A stretch of 5,329 nt of DNA. Source: Spirochaetia bacterium (GTDB lineage Bacteria; Spirochaetota; Spirochaetia; Treponematales; Breznakiellaceae). Positions 1 through 5,329 of the stretch are shown here, piece after piece. The first letter of the stretch is position 1. Each line of letters starts with the position of its first letter. The position numbers and the translations under genes are program-made. The DNA is taken from NCBI GenBank assembly GCA_026002045.1, contig BOAV01000132.1, forward strand, positions 1 to 5,329, given 5' to 3'. The notes below the pieces were generated by a model. That model saw nothing but the letters and a program-made list of their open reading frames with translations. It was not told the DNA's origin and did not search any database.

Positions 1-255
1 ACCATCGTCTTCATTGTTCTTTTGAGGGTGAGCGCTATTTTGGGTTCCAGTGTGGAGCAGGTATTGGTTCTCTACAATCCCATGGTCTATGACGTGGGGG
101 ACATGATAAGTACCTATGTTTACCGGGTGGGGCTGACCAATATGAGGTACAGCTATACCACTGCGGTGGGGCTCTTCTCTTCGGTAATCGGCTTTGTCAT
201 GCTTTTGGCGGCGAATTATGCCGCCCGGGCATTCGGCGAACGGGCCATGTGGTAG
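1..255 (+). CDS. LplB-type ABC transporter permease, C-terminal part (5' end outside window)
   Basis: This is the last 84 residues of an inner-membrane permease of the binding-protein-dependent carbohydrate ABC importers (LplB/YtrF-like CUT1 permeases). The frame is open from base 1 (T-I-V-F-I-V-L-L-R...) to the TAG at 253-255, so the gene starts upstream of the window. The TTG at 22 is an internal Leu codon, not a start. The family signature is the stretch YNPMVYDVGDMISTYVYRVG followed by TNMRYSYTTAVGLFSSVIG, then a last membrane helix (about window residues 57-75) and a short tail ending AARAFGERAMW. This is the characteristic LplB end, in which the periplasmic loop with a 'DxxxTYVYR' motif precedes the final helix. 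It lies 9 bases before the partner permease, with which it should form the heterodimeric membrane channel. Family assignment is firm; the imported sugar is unknown. Confidence 0.9.
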   Translation, partial: TIVFIVLLRVSAILGSSVEQVLVLYNPMVYDVGDMISTYVYRVGLTNMRYSYTTAVGLFSSVIGFVMLLAANYAARAFGERAMW

Positions 256-258
256 GGG
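254..258 (+). promoter_or_regulatory. Ribosome binding site that decides the start of the second permease
   Basis: AGGGG lies 6 bases before the ATG at 265 and overlaps the TAG stop of the upstream permease. The in-frame TTG at 259 directly abuts this site and could not use it, so ATG 265 is the better start. The overlap of stop and binding site suggests translational coupling of the two permeases. Confidence 0.6.
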
Positions 259-264
259 TTGGGG

Positions 265-1161
265 ATGCAGGAAAAAAATAACGGTAAAATAACCCATGTC
301 CGCAATTCAGCAGATCGGCTGTTTGATTTTTTCAATATTCTTTTTATCGGTGTCATCGGCCTCCTCTGCATCCTGCCCTTTATCAACGTACTGGCAAAAT
401 CTTTAAGCTCCGAAGCGGCGGTAGTATCCGGAAAGGTTGTCCTGTGGCCAATTAATTTGAATATAAAGGCCTACCGTTACATTTTTAGCAACAGCTTATT
501 CTGGAACAGTATGAAGAATTCAGTTTTTGTTACCGTAGCCGGTGCAGTGCTGGATACGGCATTTACCCTCTTTGTAGCCTATGCCATATCCCGCAAACAT
601 CTTGTGGGGAGAAGCGTCATTTATTTCCTGTATGTCTTTACCATGCTTTTTTCAGGCGGTATTATCCCTACCTTTCTTGTGGTCAAACAGGTGGGGCTGT
701 TGGATAAGCTGCCCGCCCTGTTCCTCCCCACCGTGGTTACGGTTTTCAATATGACCCTGATACGTAACTACTTTATGACCATTCCACCCAGCCTTGAGGA
801 GTCGGCCAAAATGGACGGCGCTTCGAACCTGAATGTCCTGTTCCGCATCATGATTCCCCTGGCCGCCCCGGCAATTGCCACGGTCGCGCTGTTTGCCGCC
901 GTAGGACTGTGGAACGATTATTTTACCCCCCTTATGTATATTCAGAGCCGTTTAAATCGGACCCTGCAGGTTTTTCTGAGGGGGGTGGTAGATATGTCCC
1001 AGGATGCGAATATGAACGATTTTGACTCAATAAGTGAATTGGCCCAGGAGACCATACGGGGCGCTACGGTATTTGCCGCCACCCTGCCCATACTTTTGGT
1101 TTATCCCTTCTTGCAGCGCTATTTTGTGTCAGGTATGACCATTGGCGCGGTAAAGGAATAA
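265..1161 (+). CDS. LplC/YtcP-type carbohydrate ABC transporter permease
   Basis: This is a complete 298-residue inner-membrane permease, the second half of the importer channel. Six hydrophobic segments are visible at about residues 22-44, 87-110, 118-141, 150-172, 203-221 and 267-286. The cytoplasmic EAA loop, which docks the ATPase, is clear at about 178-202: EESAKMDGASNLNVLFRIMI then PLAAP, with the conserved EE..DGA...F..I..P pattern. The ending RYFVSGMTIGAVKE is the standard C-terminus of LplC/YtcP-like CUT1 permeases (usually 290-300 residues). An alternative TTG start two codons earlier (259) is rejected because it touches the ribosome binding site. The gene is 9 bases after the LplB-type permease and 24 bases before the solute-binding protein, so it belongs to the same operon. 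No ATPase gene is present; the family commonly shares an MsmK/UgpC-like ATPase encoded elsewhere. The substrate cannot be inferred beyond an oligosaccharide or a related compound. Confidence 0.95.
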   Translation: MQEKNNGKITHVRNSADRLFDFFNILFIGVIGLLCILPFINVLAKSLSSEAAVVSGKVVLWPINLNIKAYRYIFSNSLFWNSMKNSVFVTVAGAVLDTAFTLFVAYAISRKHLVGRSVIYFLYVFTMLFSGGIIPTFLVVKQVGLLDKLPALFLPTVVTVFNMTLIRNYFMTIPPSLEESAKMDGASNLNVLFRIMIPLAAPAIATVALFAAVGLWNDYFTPLMYIQSRLNRTLQVFLRGVVDMSQDANMNDFDSISELAQETIRGATVFAATLPILLVYPFLQRYFVSGMTIGAVKE

Positions 1162-1185
1162 TAATATTTTTTCAGGAGGAATGGT

Positions 1186-2658
1186 ATGAACAAGAGAATT
1201 TCTTTAGTAGTGTTGTTGGCGCTGATTCTGACCTGTGCCGTAATGGCCGGCGGTAAGAGCGACAAAGGTTCTGACGGTGGGTCCGGAAAGCCCTCCATTA
1301 CGGTTTATGGGATCAAAAATCAGGAAGAATTCCCCTCAGGACAAACGGAGAACAATAACCGGATCATTAATTACATCAAGGAAAAAACCGGTTACGATAT
1401 TCGTTGGATAATCGCCCCGAATACCAATGAACGGGAAGCGCTGAACATGGTCATGGCTTCGGGCAATCCGCCGGATATGATCATTCTCCAGGACAAGGCT
1501 GTCTTTAACGATTATGTCAGCCAAAGGCTGCTCAATCCCGTGGACGATTTACTTGCAAATACCAAGACTATTAAAACCATTGTACCTGAAGAAACCTGGA
1601 GGGCGGTAGAAAGCGGGGGCAAACATTACTCCGTGCCCGTACCCCAAAATCAGTTTTCCACTTACGGTGTCATTGCCAGAACCGACTATCTGGCCAAACT
1701 GGGTAATCCCAGGCTGGAAACCATAGATGATTATGTCAGGTTGTTTCAACTCGCTGCGGACAGGAAGATTGGAGGTAACGATACCATTCCCTATGTCATG
1801 TGGGGAACCGAACCGGATTTATTTGCCTATGCGTATGGCCTGGGAGTAGAATACGATGATTTTGGCAGCGGCAAGCTTGAATCTACCTGGATTAGCGCGA
1901 ATGCCAAAGCTTACCTTCAGTTTATGGCAGGCCTCTTTTCCCGCAAGCTTATTGATCCGGAATATGCGGTTAATACCACCGCCCAGATTGCCCAGGAAAA
2001 GATGACCAATGGCCGGGGCTTACTGTACACCGGCATGTGGACCGACATGAATACCCTGGAACGGACCATCACCAACGGTGATAAAGCCTTCGGCGTTATC
2101 GCTCCTCCCAAGAACATCAAGGGAGAGCCGACCTATTTTAATCTTCAGGCCCCGGTGCGGGTATACATCGTATTCCCTGCCCAGTCAAAAAAGACCAGGG
2201 AGGCAATCGCTTTCCTGGATCGCTGTATAGAGGATGATATCAGGCTGACTATTTCCTACGGTTGGGAGAATGAGCATTATGTCCGCAAGACCCTGAACGG
2301 AGCACAAGTAATTGATCAGACCCCGGCAGCGGAAGATATCCGTTACCGTATTTATTACAATATGTGGGACACCAAGGAAGATTTCATCAACCGGGTTAAT
2401 CTTAAAGGTTTTGCTTCCGGTTATTTCCCCATGTCGGAATTTACCAAAAAGGCAAATCTGATGTTGTATGCGCCCCCCATCAATTCAGTGAGCGAGTTCT
2501 CCCCAACCCTCAAGGATCTCAAGGATGAGTATTTTATGAAGATCATCACCGGCGCATGGGGTATCGACAAATTCGATGAATTTGTACAGAAGTGGCATAC
2601 CAACGGAGGCGATCAGGTTTTAAAGGATATTAACACCTGGTACGCCACATTCAAATAA
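1186..2658 (+). CDS. Extracellular solute-binding protein of LplA type (carbohydrate ABC importer)
   Basis: This is a complete 490-residue periplasmic or membrane-anchored binding protein that would deliver the solute to the two upstream permeases. The N-terminus is a signal peptide: MNKR, a hydrophobic core to about residue 15, then TCAVMA and a Gly/Ser/Lys/Asp linker (22-35). Cleavage by signal peptidase I after A21 (V-M-A) looks most likely; Cys17 is preceded by I-L-T, a poor lipobox. Family marks are SGNPPDMI (92-99), GGKHYSVPVPQN (145-156), the hinge-like YGVIARTDYLAKLG (160-173) with LETIDDYVRLFQ (177-188), and the C-terminal signature YFMKIITGAWGIDKFDEFVQ with QVLKDINTWYATFK. Length is slightly below the usual 500-550 of LplA proteins. 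The start is set by AGGAGGA at 1174-1180, 5 bases upstream; the ATG at 1181 is out of frame and stops at once. It lies 12 bases before the iron-sulfur protein gene. Family is firm; ligand is unknown. Confidence 0.93.
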   Translation: MNKRISLVVLLALILTCAVMAGGKSDKGSDGGSGKPSITVYGIKNQEEFPSGQTENNNRIINYIKEKTGYDIRWIIAPNTNEREALNMVMASGNPPDMIILQDKAVFNDYVSQRLLNPVDDLLANTKTIKTIVPEETWRAVESGGKHYSVPVPQNQFSTYGVIARTDYLAKLGNPRLETIDDYVRLFQLAADRKIGGNDTIPYVMWGTEPDLFAYAYGLGVEYDDFGSGKLESTWISANAKAYLQFMAGLFSRKLIDPEYAVNTTAQIAQEKMTNGRGLLYTGMWTDMNTLERTITNGDKAFGVIAPPKNIKGEPTYFNLQAPVRVYIVFPAQSKKTREAIAFLDRCIEDDIRLTISYGWENEHYVRKTLNGAQVIDQTPAAEDIRYRIYYNMWDTKEDFINRVNLKGFASGYFPMSEFTKKANLMLYAPPINSVSEFSPTLKDLKDEYFMKIITGAWGIDKFDEFVQKWHTNGGDQVLKDINTWYATFK

Positions 2659-2670
2659 CAGGAGTATATC

Positions 2671-5151
2671 ATGTCCGATCGCATAATGACTGAGCAGCTT
2701 AAGCATATCGTCCTTTCAAGCGGTATGGATATTGTGGGTTTTGCCCCCGCCACCCGTTGGGAAAAGGCGCCTTTTCTCCTGTCACCAATGGCAATTCTCG
2801 AAGGAGTAAAAAGCGTTGTGGTGGCGGGGATCTTCATTACCGACACCTGGAGCGAAATGGGAGGCGAACCAACTCCCCAGCACAGCGGGGCCGGCGGTTG
2901 GATGGACCAGAACAGCCTCATGGATCGTATCGCCTACCGGGAAGTCCGGGCACTGGAAGAAGTGGGTTATAAGGCTGTGGCCATAGCTTCTTCCAATATT
3001 TGGCGCTACAGGAAGTTTGAAGGGGTGAACAGCCTTTTCACACCTGACCTTTCCCATATCCTGGCATCCTCTGCGGCGGGGCTCACGGAAATTGGCTGGT
3101 CCGGCCTTGCAATCTCCCCTGAATACGGTCCGCGGGTCCGTTATATTTCGGTAGTTACCGATGCGCCCCTTGAACCTACCCCCCTCTACAACGGAAAGAA
3201 ACTCTGCGACATGTGCGGGGAATGTATCAAGGCTTGTCCAACCGCGGCGTTAAAAAGAGATTTTGACGGCGAGCCCCATAAATTGGAAATTGAGGATAAG
3301 GTTCAGAAGTACGCTTACAAAAACATTTGGCGCTGCGCCTGGGCCGAACACTTCAATTTGGATCTCAACAGCAAAACCCTCCTGAAAGATCACATCGACG
3401 AAGAAGATATCAAAAACGAGATTGCCACTGTTGGTGAAATCGGCGGCCACGAGCGGGGGGTATGCCAGAAAGTCTGCGTGCCGCCGCACCTGCGCACCGG
3501 GGAGCCTTCTTTCGGCAGGGAAAACAAAAGAATTGCCCGTATGAAGATAGGCCGTACATATCCAAAGGATATGCCTACCTATAAAAAACTTCGGGACGAT
3601 GTGATTTCCATAGCAGTAGGAATGGGGGCAGAAATCGCCGCGGCAGGTCTTTTGGATGCCAACAGCAAGTTTGGCAAATTCGTTCTGCAGCAGGCCCCGG
3701 GCATGACCCATGTACTGGCCCTGGCTTTCAAGATCCCCGACGAGGCCCTGGATATGGTTTCAAAACCGGTATATACCCACGACCACCATATCTCAGGCAA
3801 GGCAAATGTGGAATCCGGATCCGCCTACGAACGGGACATCTACTCTTATGCTCCCTTTACCAAGATGCACCATACCCTGATAGTTACCGCCAAGGCCCTG
3901 GAAAATGAGGGCTTCTATGCCGCTTCTTACACCGGCGGTTCCGTGGGATATCGCAAAGGGGAAAACCTCAAATCCGTACTGGATAGTTTTGTTCCTGATA
4001 TTAACACCAAGCAACACGACTACGTGCCTCTCACCGCCTATGCCCTGGCGGAATCAGTGGGTCTCGGTACGGTAGGGGAAACATTCATCACCCCAGAATT
4101 CGGCGGCAACGTTATGGTAGGTGTGATTGCTACCAATGCGCCCCTGGATACCCTGAAGAACTCCGGGGAGCACATGCCCCCTCTCAAAAAGCCTGCGGGG
4201 GCAAAACAGCTCAGAAAAAAGCTGGAAGTCCTGGCGGACAAGAATCTTGTTTCCCTCTTCGGCGTTGCTTCAGCTTCTGCTTTTGACCAGACGGTCCCGG
4301 CCTTAAAAAAGATCTATAAAGAAGAGGAGCTTGGCAGGGTTATTATCGACGGCAACGAGAAGGGGCCTTATCACGGGGCATGGATACCCAGGGAAGAGAA
4401 AGAGGATGTCAAAATACGTAAGCCGGAAGATTATGTGAAGGGCGCCAAGTCCGTTATAGTTCTGGGCATGCACATCCCCCAGGTGATTGTGGATCAGGTA
4501 GGCAAGGAAGAGACCATGCAGGTAGGTACCTATGGTTATTATGTCTACCAGACCACCTTCGAACTTCGTTTTGCCGCAATGGAACTCTGCACTTATCTTG
4601 GTCGGCTGGGCTATAAGACAGTCGCTACGAGCAACATGCTTGGTGTGGGTTCCTTTGCAGACAATCCCCGGGGATTGCTCCCTGACTTCCGCTGCGGCGC
4701 CATTGAAGGTGTGGCTGCTGGCCTGGGGGAGATTATCGAGAACGGCGCCCTCAATAACAGTGAGTACGGGGTCAATACCCGGCGCATCATGATAATCACC
4801 GATGCTGAAATCCCGGTAGATAAGCCTCTGGAAGACCTGGCCTTGCGAGGTAAGTACAAGGGCTGTCTGTCCCATTGTCCGGTACATTGTATTCCTTCTG
4901 AGACTGTGCAACTCCCCGTGGCGGGTGTGGAGGTACCCTATCCTCTCATCAACCGTAACCGTTGTGACTGGGCAAAGATGTATTCCCTTAACAAGGATGA
5001 AGGTCCGGCCTTAATTGGTAATATGACCCATGTGGAACTGGGAGCAAAAGATCCTACTATAGAGGATATTGCCGAGGGTTGTACACACAAGGATCAGATC
5101 CTCAAGCACAGGACAGTGATTCTGGAATCCTGTCTTAAGCACTGTGTCTAA
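2671..5151 (+). CDS. Triple-domain QueG/reductive dehalogenase-like iron-sulfur protein, function unknown
   Basis: This is a complete 826-residue protein, predicted cytoplasmic because no signal or Tat peptide is seen. Three copies of the QueG/RdhA-like fold are visible. Each has an opening helix (10-30, 307-334, 514-538), a strand like VKSVVVAGIFI (46-56; MTHVLALAFKI 345-355; AKSVIVLGMHI 592-602), a helix ending ALEEVGYKAV (94-103; 409-418; 641-651) and a 'GL..IG..G..ISPEYG..V....VVTDAPL' motif (137-167; 464-493; 684-713). Copy 1 has a classic 4Fe-4S motif C179-x2-C182-x2-C185-x3-C189-P, then C222 and C265-x3-C269, as in double-cluster ferredoxin domains. Copy 2 has no cysteine. Copy 3 has C732-x3-C736-x3-C740, C765 and a terminal C821-x3-C825. 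Single-domain QueG is about 310-380 residues. The start is supported by AGGAG at 2660-2664, 6 bases upstream. A redox or corrinoid role is inference from the family; the reaction and substrate are unknown, and it should not be annotated simply as QueG. Confidence 0.88.
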   Translation: MSDRIMTEQLKHIVLSSGMDIVGFAPATRWEKAPFLLSPMAILEGVKSVVVAGIFITDTWSEMGGEPTPQHSGAGGWMDQNSLMDRIAYREVRALEEVGYKAVAIASSNIWRYRKFEGVNSLFTPDLSHILASSAAGLTEIGWSGLAISPEYGPRVRYISVVTDAPLEPTPLYNGKKLCDMCGECIKACPTAALKRDFDGEPHKLEIEDKVQKYAYKNIWRCAWAEHFNLDLNSKTLLKDHIDEEDIKNEIATVGEIGGHERGVCQKVCVPPHLRTGEPSFGRENKRIARMKIGRTYPKDMPTYKKLRDDVISIAVGMGAEIAAAGLLDANSKFGKFVLQQAPGMTHVLALAFKIPDEALDMVSKPVYTHDHHISGKANVESGSAYERDIYSYAPFTKMHHTLIVTAKALENEGFYAASYTGGSVGYRKGENLKSVLDSFVPDINTKQHDYVPLTAYALAESVGLGTVGETFITPEFGGNVMVGVIATNAPLDTLKNSGEHMPPLKKPAGAKQLRKKLEVLADKNLVSLFGVASASAFDQTVPALKKIYKEEELGRVIIDGNEKGPYHGAWIPREEKEDVKIRKPEDYVKGAKSVIVLGMHIPQVIVDQVGKEETMQVGTYGYYVYQTTFELRFAAMELCTYLGRLGYKTVATSNMLGVGSFADNPRGLLPDFRCGAIEGVAAGLGEIIENGALNNSEYGVNTRRIMIITDAEIPVDKPLEDLALRGKYKGCLSHCPVHCIPSETVQLPVAGVEVPYPLINRNRCDWAKMYSLNKDEGPALIGNMTHVELGAKDPTIEDIAEGCTHKDQILKHRTVILESCLKHCV
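3205..3240 (+). other. Coding segment for the 4Fe-4S cluster motif of domain 1
   Basis: These codons give CDMCGECIKACP (residues 179-190), the C-x2-C-x2-C-x3-C-P pattern of bacterial ferredoxin-type [4Fe-4S] clusters. A second cluster would need C222, C265 and C269 plus one more ligand. In QueG the second motif is C-x2-C-x3-C-P, whereas here the sequence is GVCQKVCV, in which the first Cys of that trio and the Pro are absent. C222 may take the missing place, as in PF13484-type double-cluster domains; that part is inference. Confidence 0.85.
4864..4890 (+). other. Coding segment for the altered cysteine motif of domain 3
   Basis: These codons give CLSHCPVHC (residues 732-740) in the position that corresponds to the 4Fe-4S motif of domain 1. 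The spacing is C-x3-C-x3-C with no fourth Cys in front. Downstream, NRCDWAKMYSLN matches WRCAWAEHFNLD of domain 1 (C765 with C222), and ESCLKHCV at the very C-terminus matches RGVCQKVCV (C821/C825 with C265/C269). The domain is therefore homologous throughout, but its first cluster site has changed. Whether it still binds a cluster is not known. Confidence 0.7.
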
Positions 5152-5152
5152 T

Positions 5153-5175
5153 TCCTGGATTCTTTGAGAATAGGA
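5153..5175 (+). other. Hairpin just after the operon's last stop codon, possible 3' end structure
   Basis: TCCT (5153-5156) and ATTCT (5159-5163) pair with AGAAT (5167-5171) and AGGA (5172-5175). This leaves a two-base bulge (GG) and a three-base loop, starting two bases after the TAA of the iron-sulfur protein gene. It is not followed by a T-run, so it is not a standard intrinsic terminator. An alternative short hairpin, TAGGA (5171-5175) with TCCTA (5180-5184), uses the same bases and excludes it. It could help transcript ending or stability, but neither is shown. Confidence 0.3.
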
Positions 5176-5194
5176 GGCGTCCTACTTGTACGGT

Positions 5195-5204
5195 GGGGCG
5201 CCCC
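5195..5204. repeat. Perfect 10-base GC palindrome
   Basis: GGGGCGCCCC is self-complementary and is followed directly by an overlapping small inverted repeat, CGTGA (5204-5208) and TCACG (5213-5217) with a four-base loop. The pair lies between the operon end and the direct repeats. It may be part of a terminator-like structure or lie at the boundary of a mobile element; as a DNA feature it is certain, its role is not. Confidence 0.4.
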
Positions 5205-5219
5205 GTGATGTCTCACGTA

Positions 5220-5230
5220 AAAATCTAACC
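5220..5230 (+). repeat. Direct repeat AAAATCTAACC, copy 1
   Basis: The 11 bases AAAATCTAACC recur exactly at 5255-5265, 35 bases later. Slightly extended, both copies read G-TAAAA(A)TCTAACC. Spaced short repeats behind a TG terminus (TG at 5206 or 5209) resemble the multiple transposase-binding repeats at the ends of IS21-family elements. That link is inference from layout only. Confidence 0.5.
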
Positions 5231-5254
5231 GAAGGGCTTGTGGAATCTCAAGGT

Positions 5255-5265
5255 AAAATCTAACC
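5255..5265 (+). repeat. Direct repeat AAAATCTAACC, copy 2
   Basis: This is the second exact copy of the 11-base repeat at 5220-5230. It ends one base before the ATG at 5266 that opens the last reading frame of the window, so it may serve as an operator or transposase-binding site for that gene. No -35/-10 promoter can be assigned with confidence. Confidence 0.5.
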
Positions 5266-5329
5266 ATGAGCCTTGGGGCAGTCAACGCTGCCGGGGGAAT
5301 GTTGGATCAAACGGTCGAGATGTTCAAGA
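5266..5329 (+). CDS. Possible start of a further gene (partial, runs off the window), perhaps an IS21-type transposase
   Basis: An ATG at 5266 opens a frame that stays open to the window end (MSLGAVNAAGGMLDQTVEMF then K). A second in-frame ATG at 5299 has GGGGGA touching it, which is too close for a normal ribosome binding site. The ATG at 5266 has only a weak AAGG 12 bases upstream. Twenty-one codons are too few for a family call. The fragment MLDQTVEMFK loosely recalls the start of IstA-type transposases, which begin with a helix-turn-helix region, and the direct repeats upstream fit such an element. This is a weak prediction. Confidence 0.3.
   Translation, partial: MSLGAVNAAGGMLDQTVEMFK

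Noticed and set aside
22..255. A separate 77-residue gene starting at TTG 22
   Set aside because: The frame is open back to base 1 with membrane-helix sequence, and the translation is the ordinary C-terminus of an LplB-type permease. The TTG is an internal Leu codon.
259..264. TTG at 259 as the start of the second permease
   Set aside because: It directly touches the AGGGG ribosome binding site. ATG 265 is six bases away from that site and needs no unusual start codon.
3250..3711. A 153-codon open frame on the minus strand inside the iron-sulfur protein gene
   Set aside because: The opposite strand encodes clear conserved domains and the minus-strand product has no recognisable family. It is a shadow of the codon bias of the real gene.
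4303..4911. A 202-codon open frame on the minus strand
   Set aside because: It lies wholly opposite domain 3, which has recognisable motifs, and has no recognisable domain or plausible operon context.
2671..5151. True epoxyqueuosine reductase (QueG) or a respiratory reductive dehalogenase (RdhA)
   Set aside because: It has three domains rather than one, an altered second cluster motif, no Tat signal and no RdhB-like membrane anchor gene nearby. Only family-level similarity is supported.
5171..5184. TAGGA-GGCG-TCCTA hairpin as an intrinsic terminator
   Set aside because: The stem is only five pairs and is followed by CTTGTACGG, not by a run of T.
5220..5265. Two 11-base repeats as a CRISPR array
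   Set aside because: There are only two copies, the repeat is far too short and the intervening 24 bases are not accompanied by further repeat units.

Overview
The window looks like part of the chromosome of an anaerobic bacterium of roughly 50% GC. The best guess is a spirochaete of the Treponema type, such as a gut treponeme. This rests on the style of the solute-binding protein's signal peptide (hydrophobic core, then ...VMAGG and a Gly/Ser/Lys/Asp linker), the LplABC-type sugar importer and the anaerobic iron-sulfur protein. It is inference; there is no rRNA or other taxonomic marker here.

Layout: everything up to position 5151 is on the + strand and closely packed, as in one operon. Positions 1-255 are the end of an LplB-type ABC permease that begins before the window. 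After 9 bases comes a complete LplC/YtcP-type permease (265-1161). After 24 bases comes a secreted extracellular solute-binding protein (1186-2658). Twelve bases later is a large gene (2671-5151) for an 826-residue protein built from three tandem copies of the epoxyqueuosine reductase (QueG)/reductive dehalogenase-like fold. Copies 1 and 3 carry cysteine-rich ferredoxin-like tails, and copy 2 has no cysteine. The last 178 bases hold hairpin-forming sequence without a clear terminator, a pair of 11-base direct repeats, and the first 21 codons of an open frame that runs off the window. Repeats plus a reading frame here may be the left end of an IS21-type insertion sequence, but this is tentative.

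How the genes may work together: the two permeases and the binding protein make a carbohydrate-type (CUT1) importer. No ATPase is encoded in the window, which is usual for LplABC-type systems that share an MsmK-like ATPase encoded elsewhere. The triple-domain iron-sulfur protein has no signal peptide and is therefore predicted cytoplasmic. It has its own good ribosome binding site directly behind the binding-protein gene, so it is probably co-transcribed with the importer. Its architecture and its pairing with a sugar importer are the most interesting points of the window; its substrate and reaction cannot be read from the sequence.
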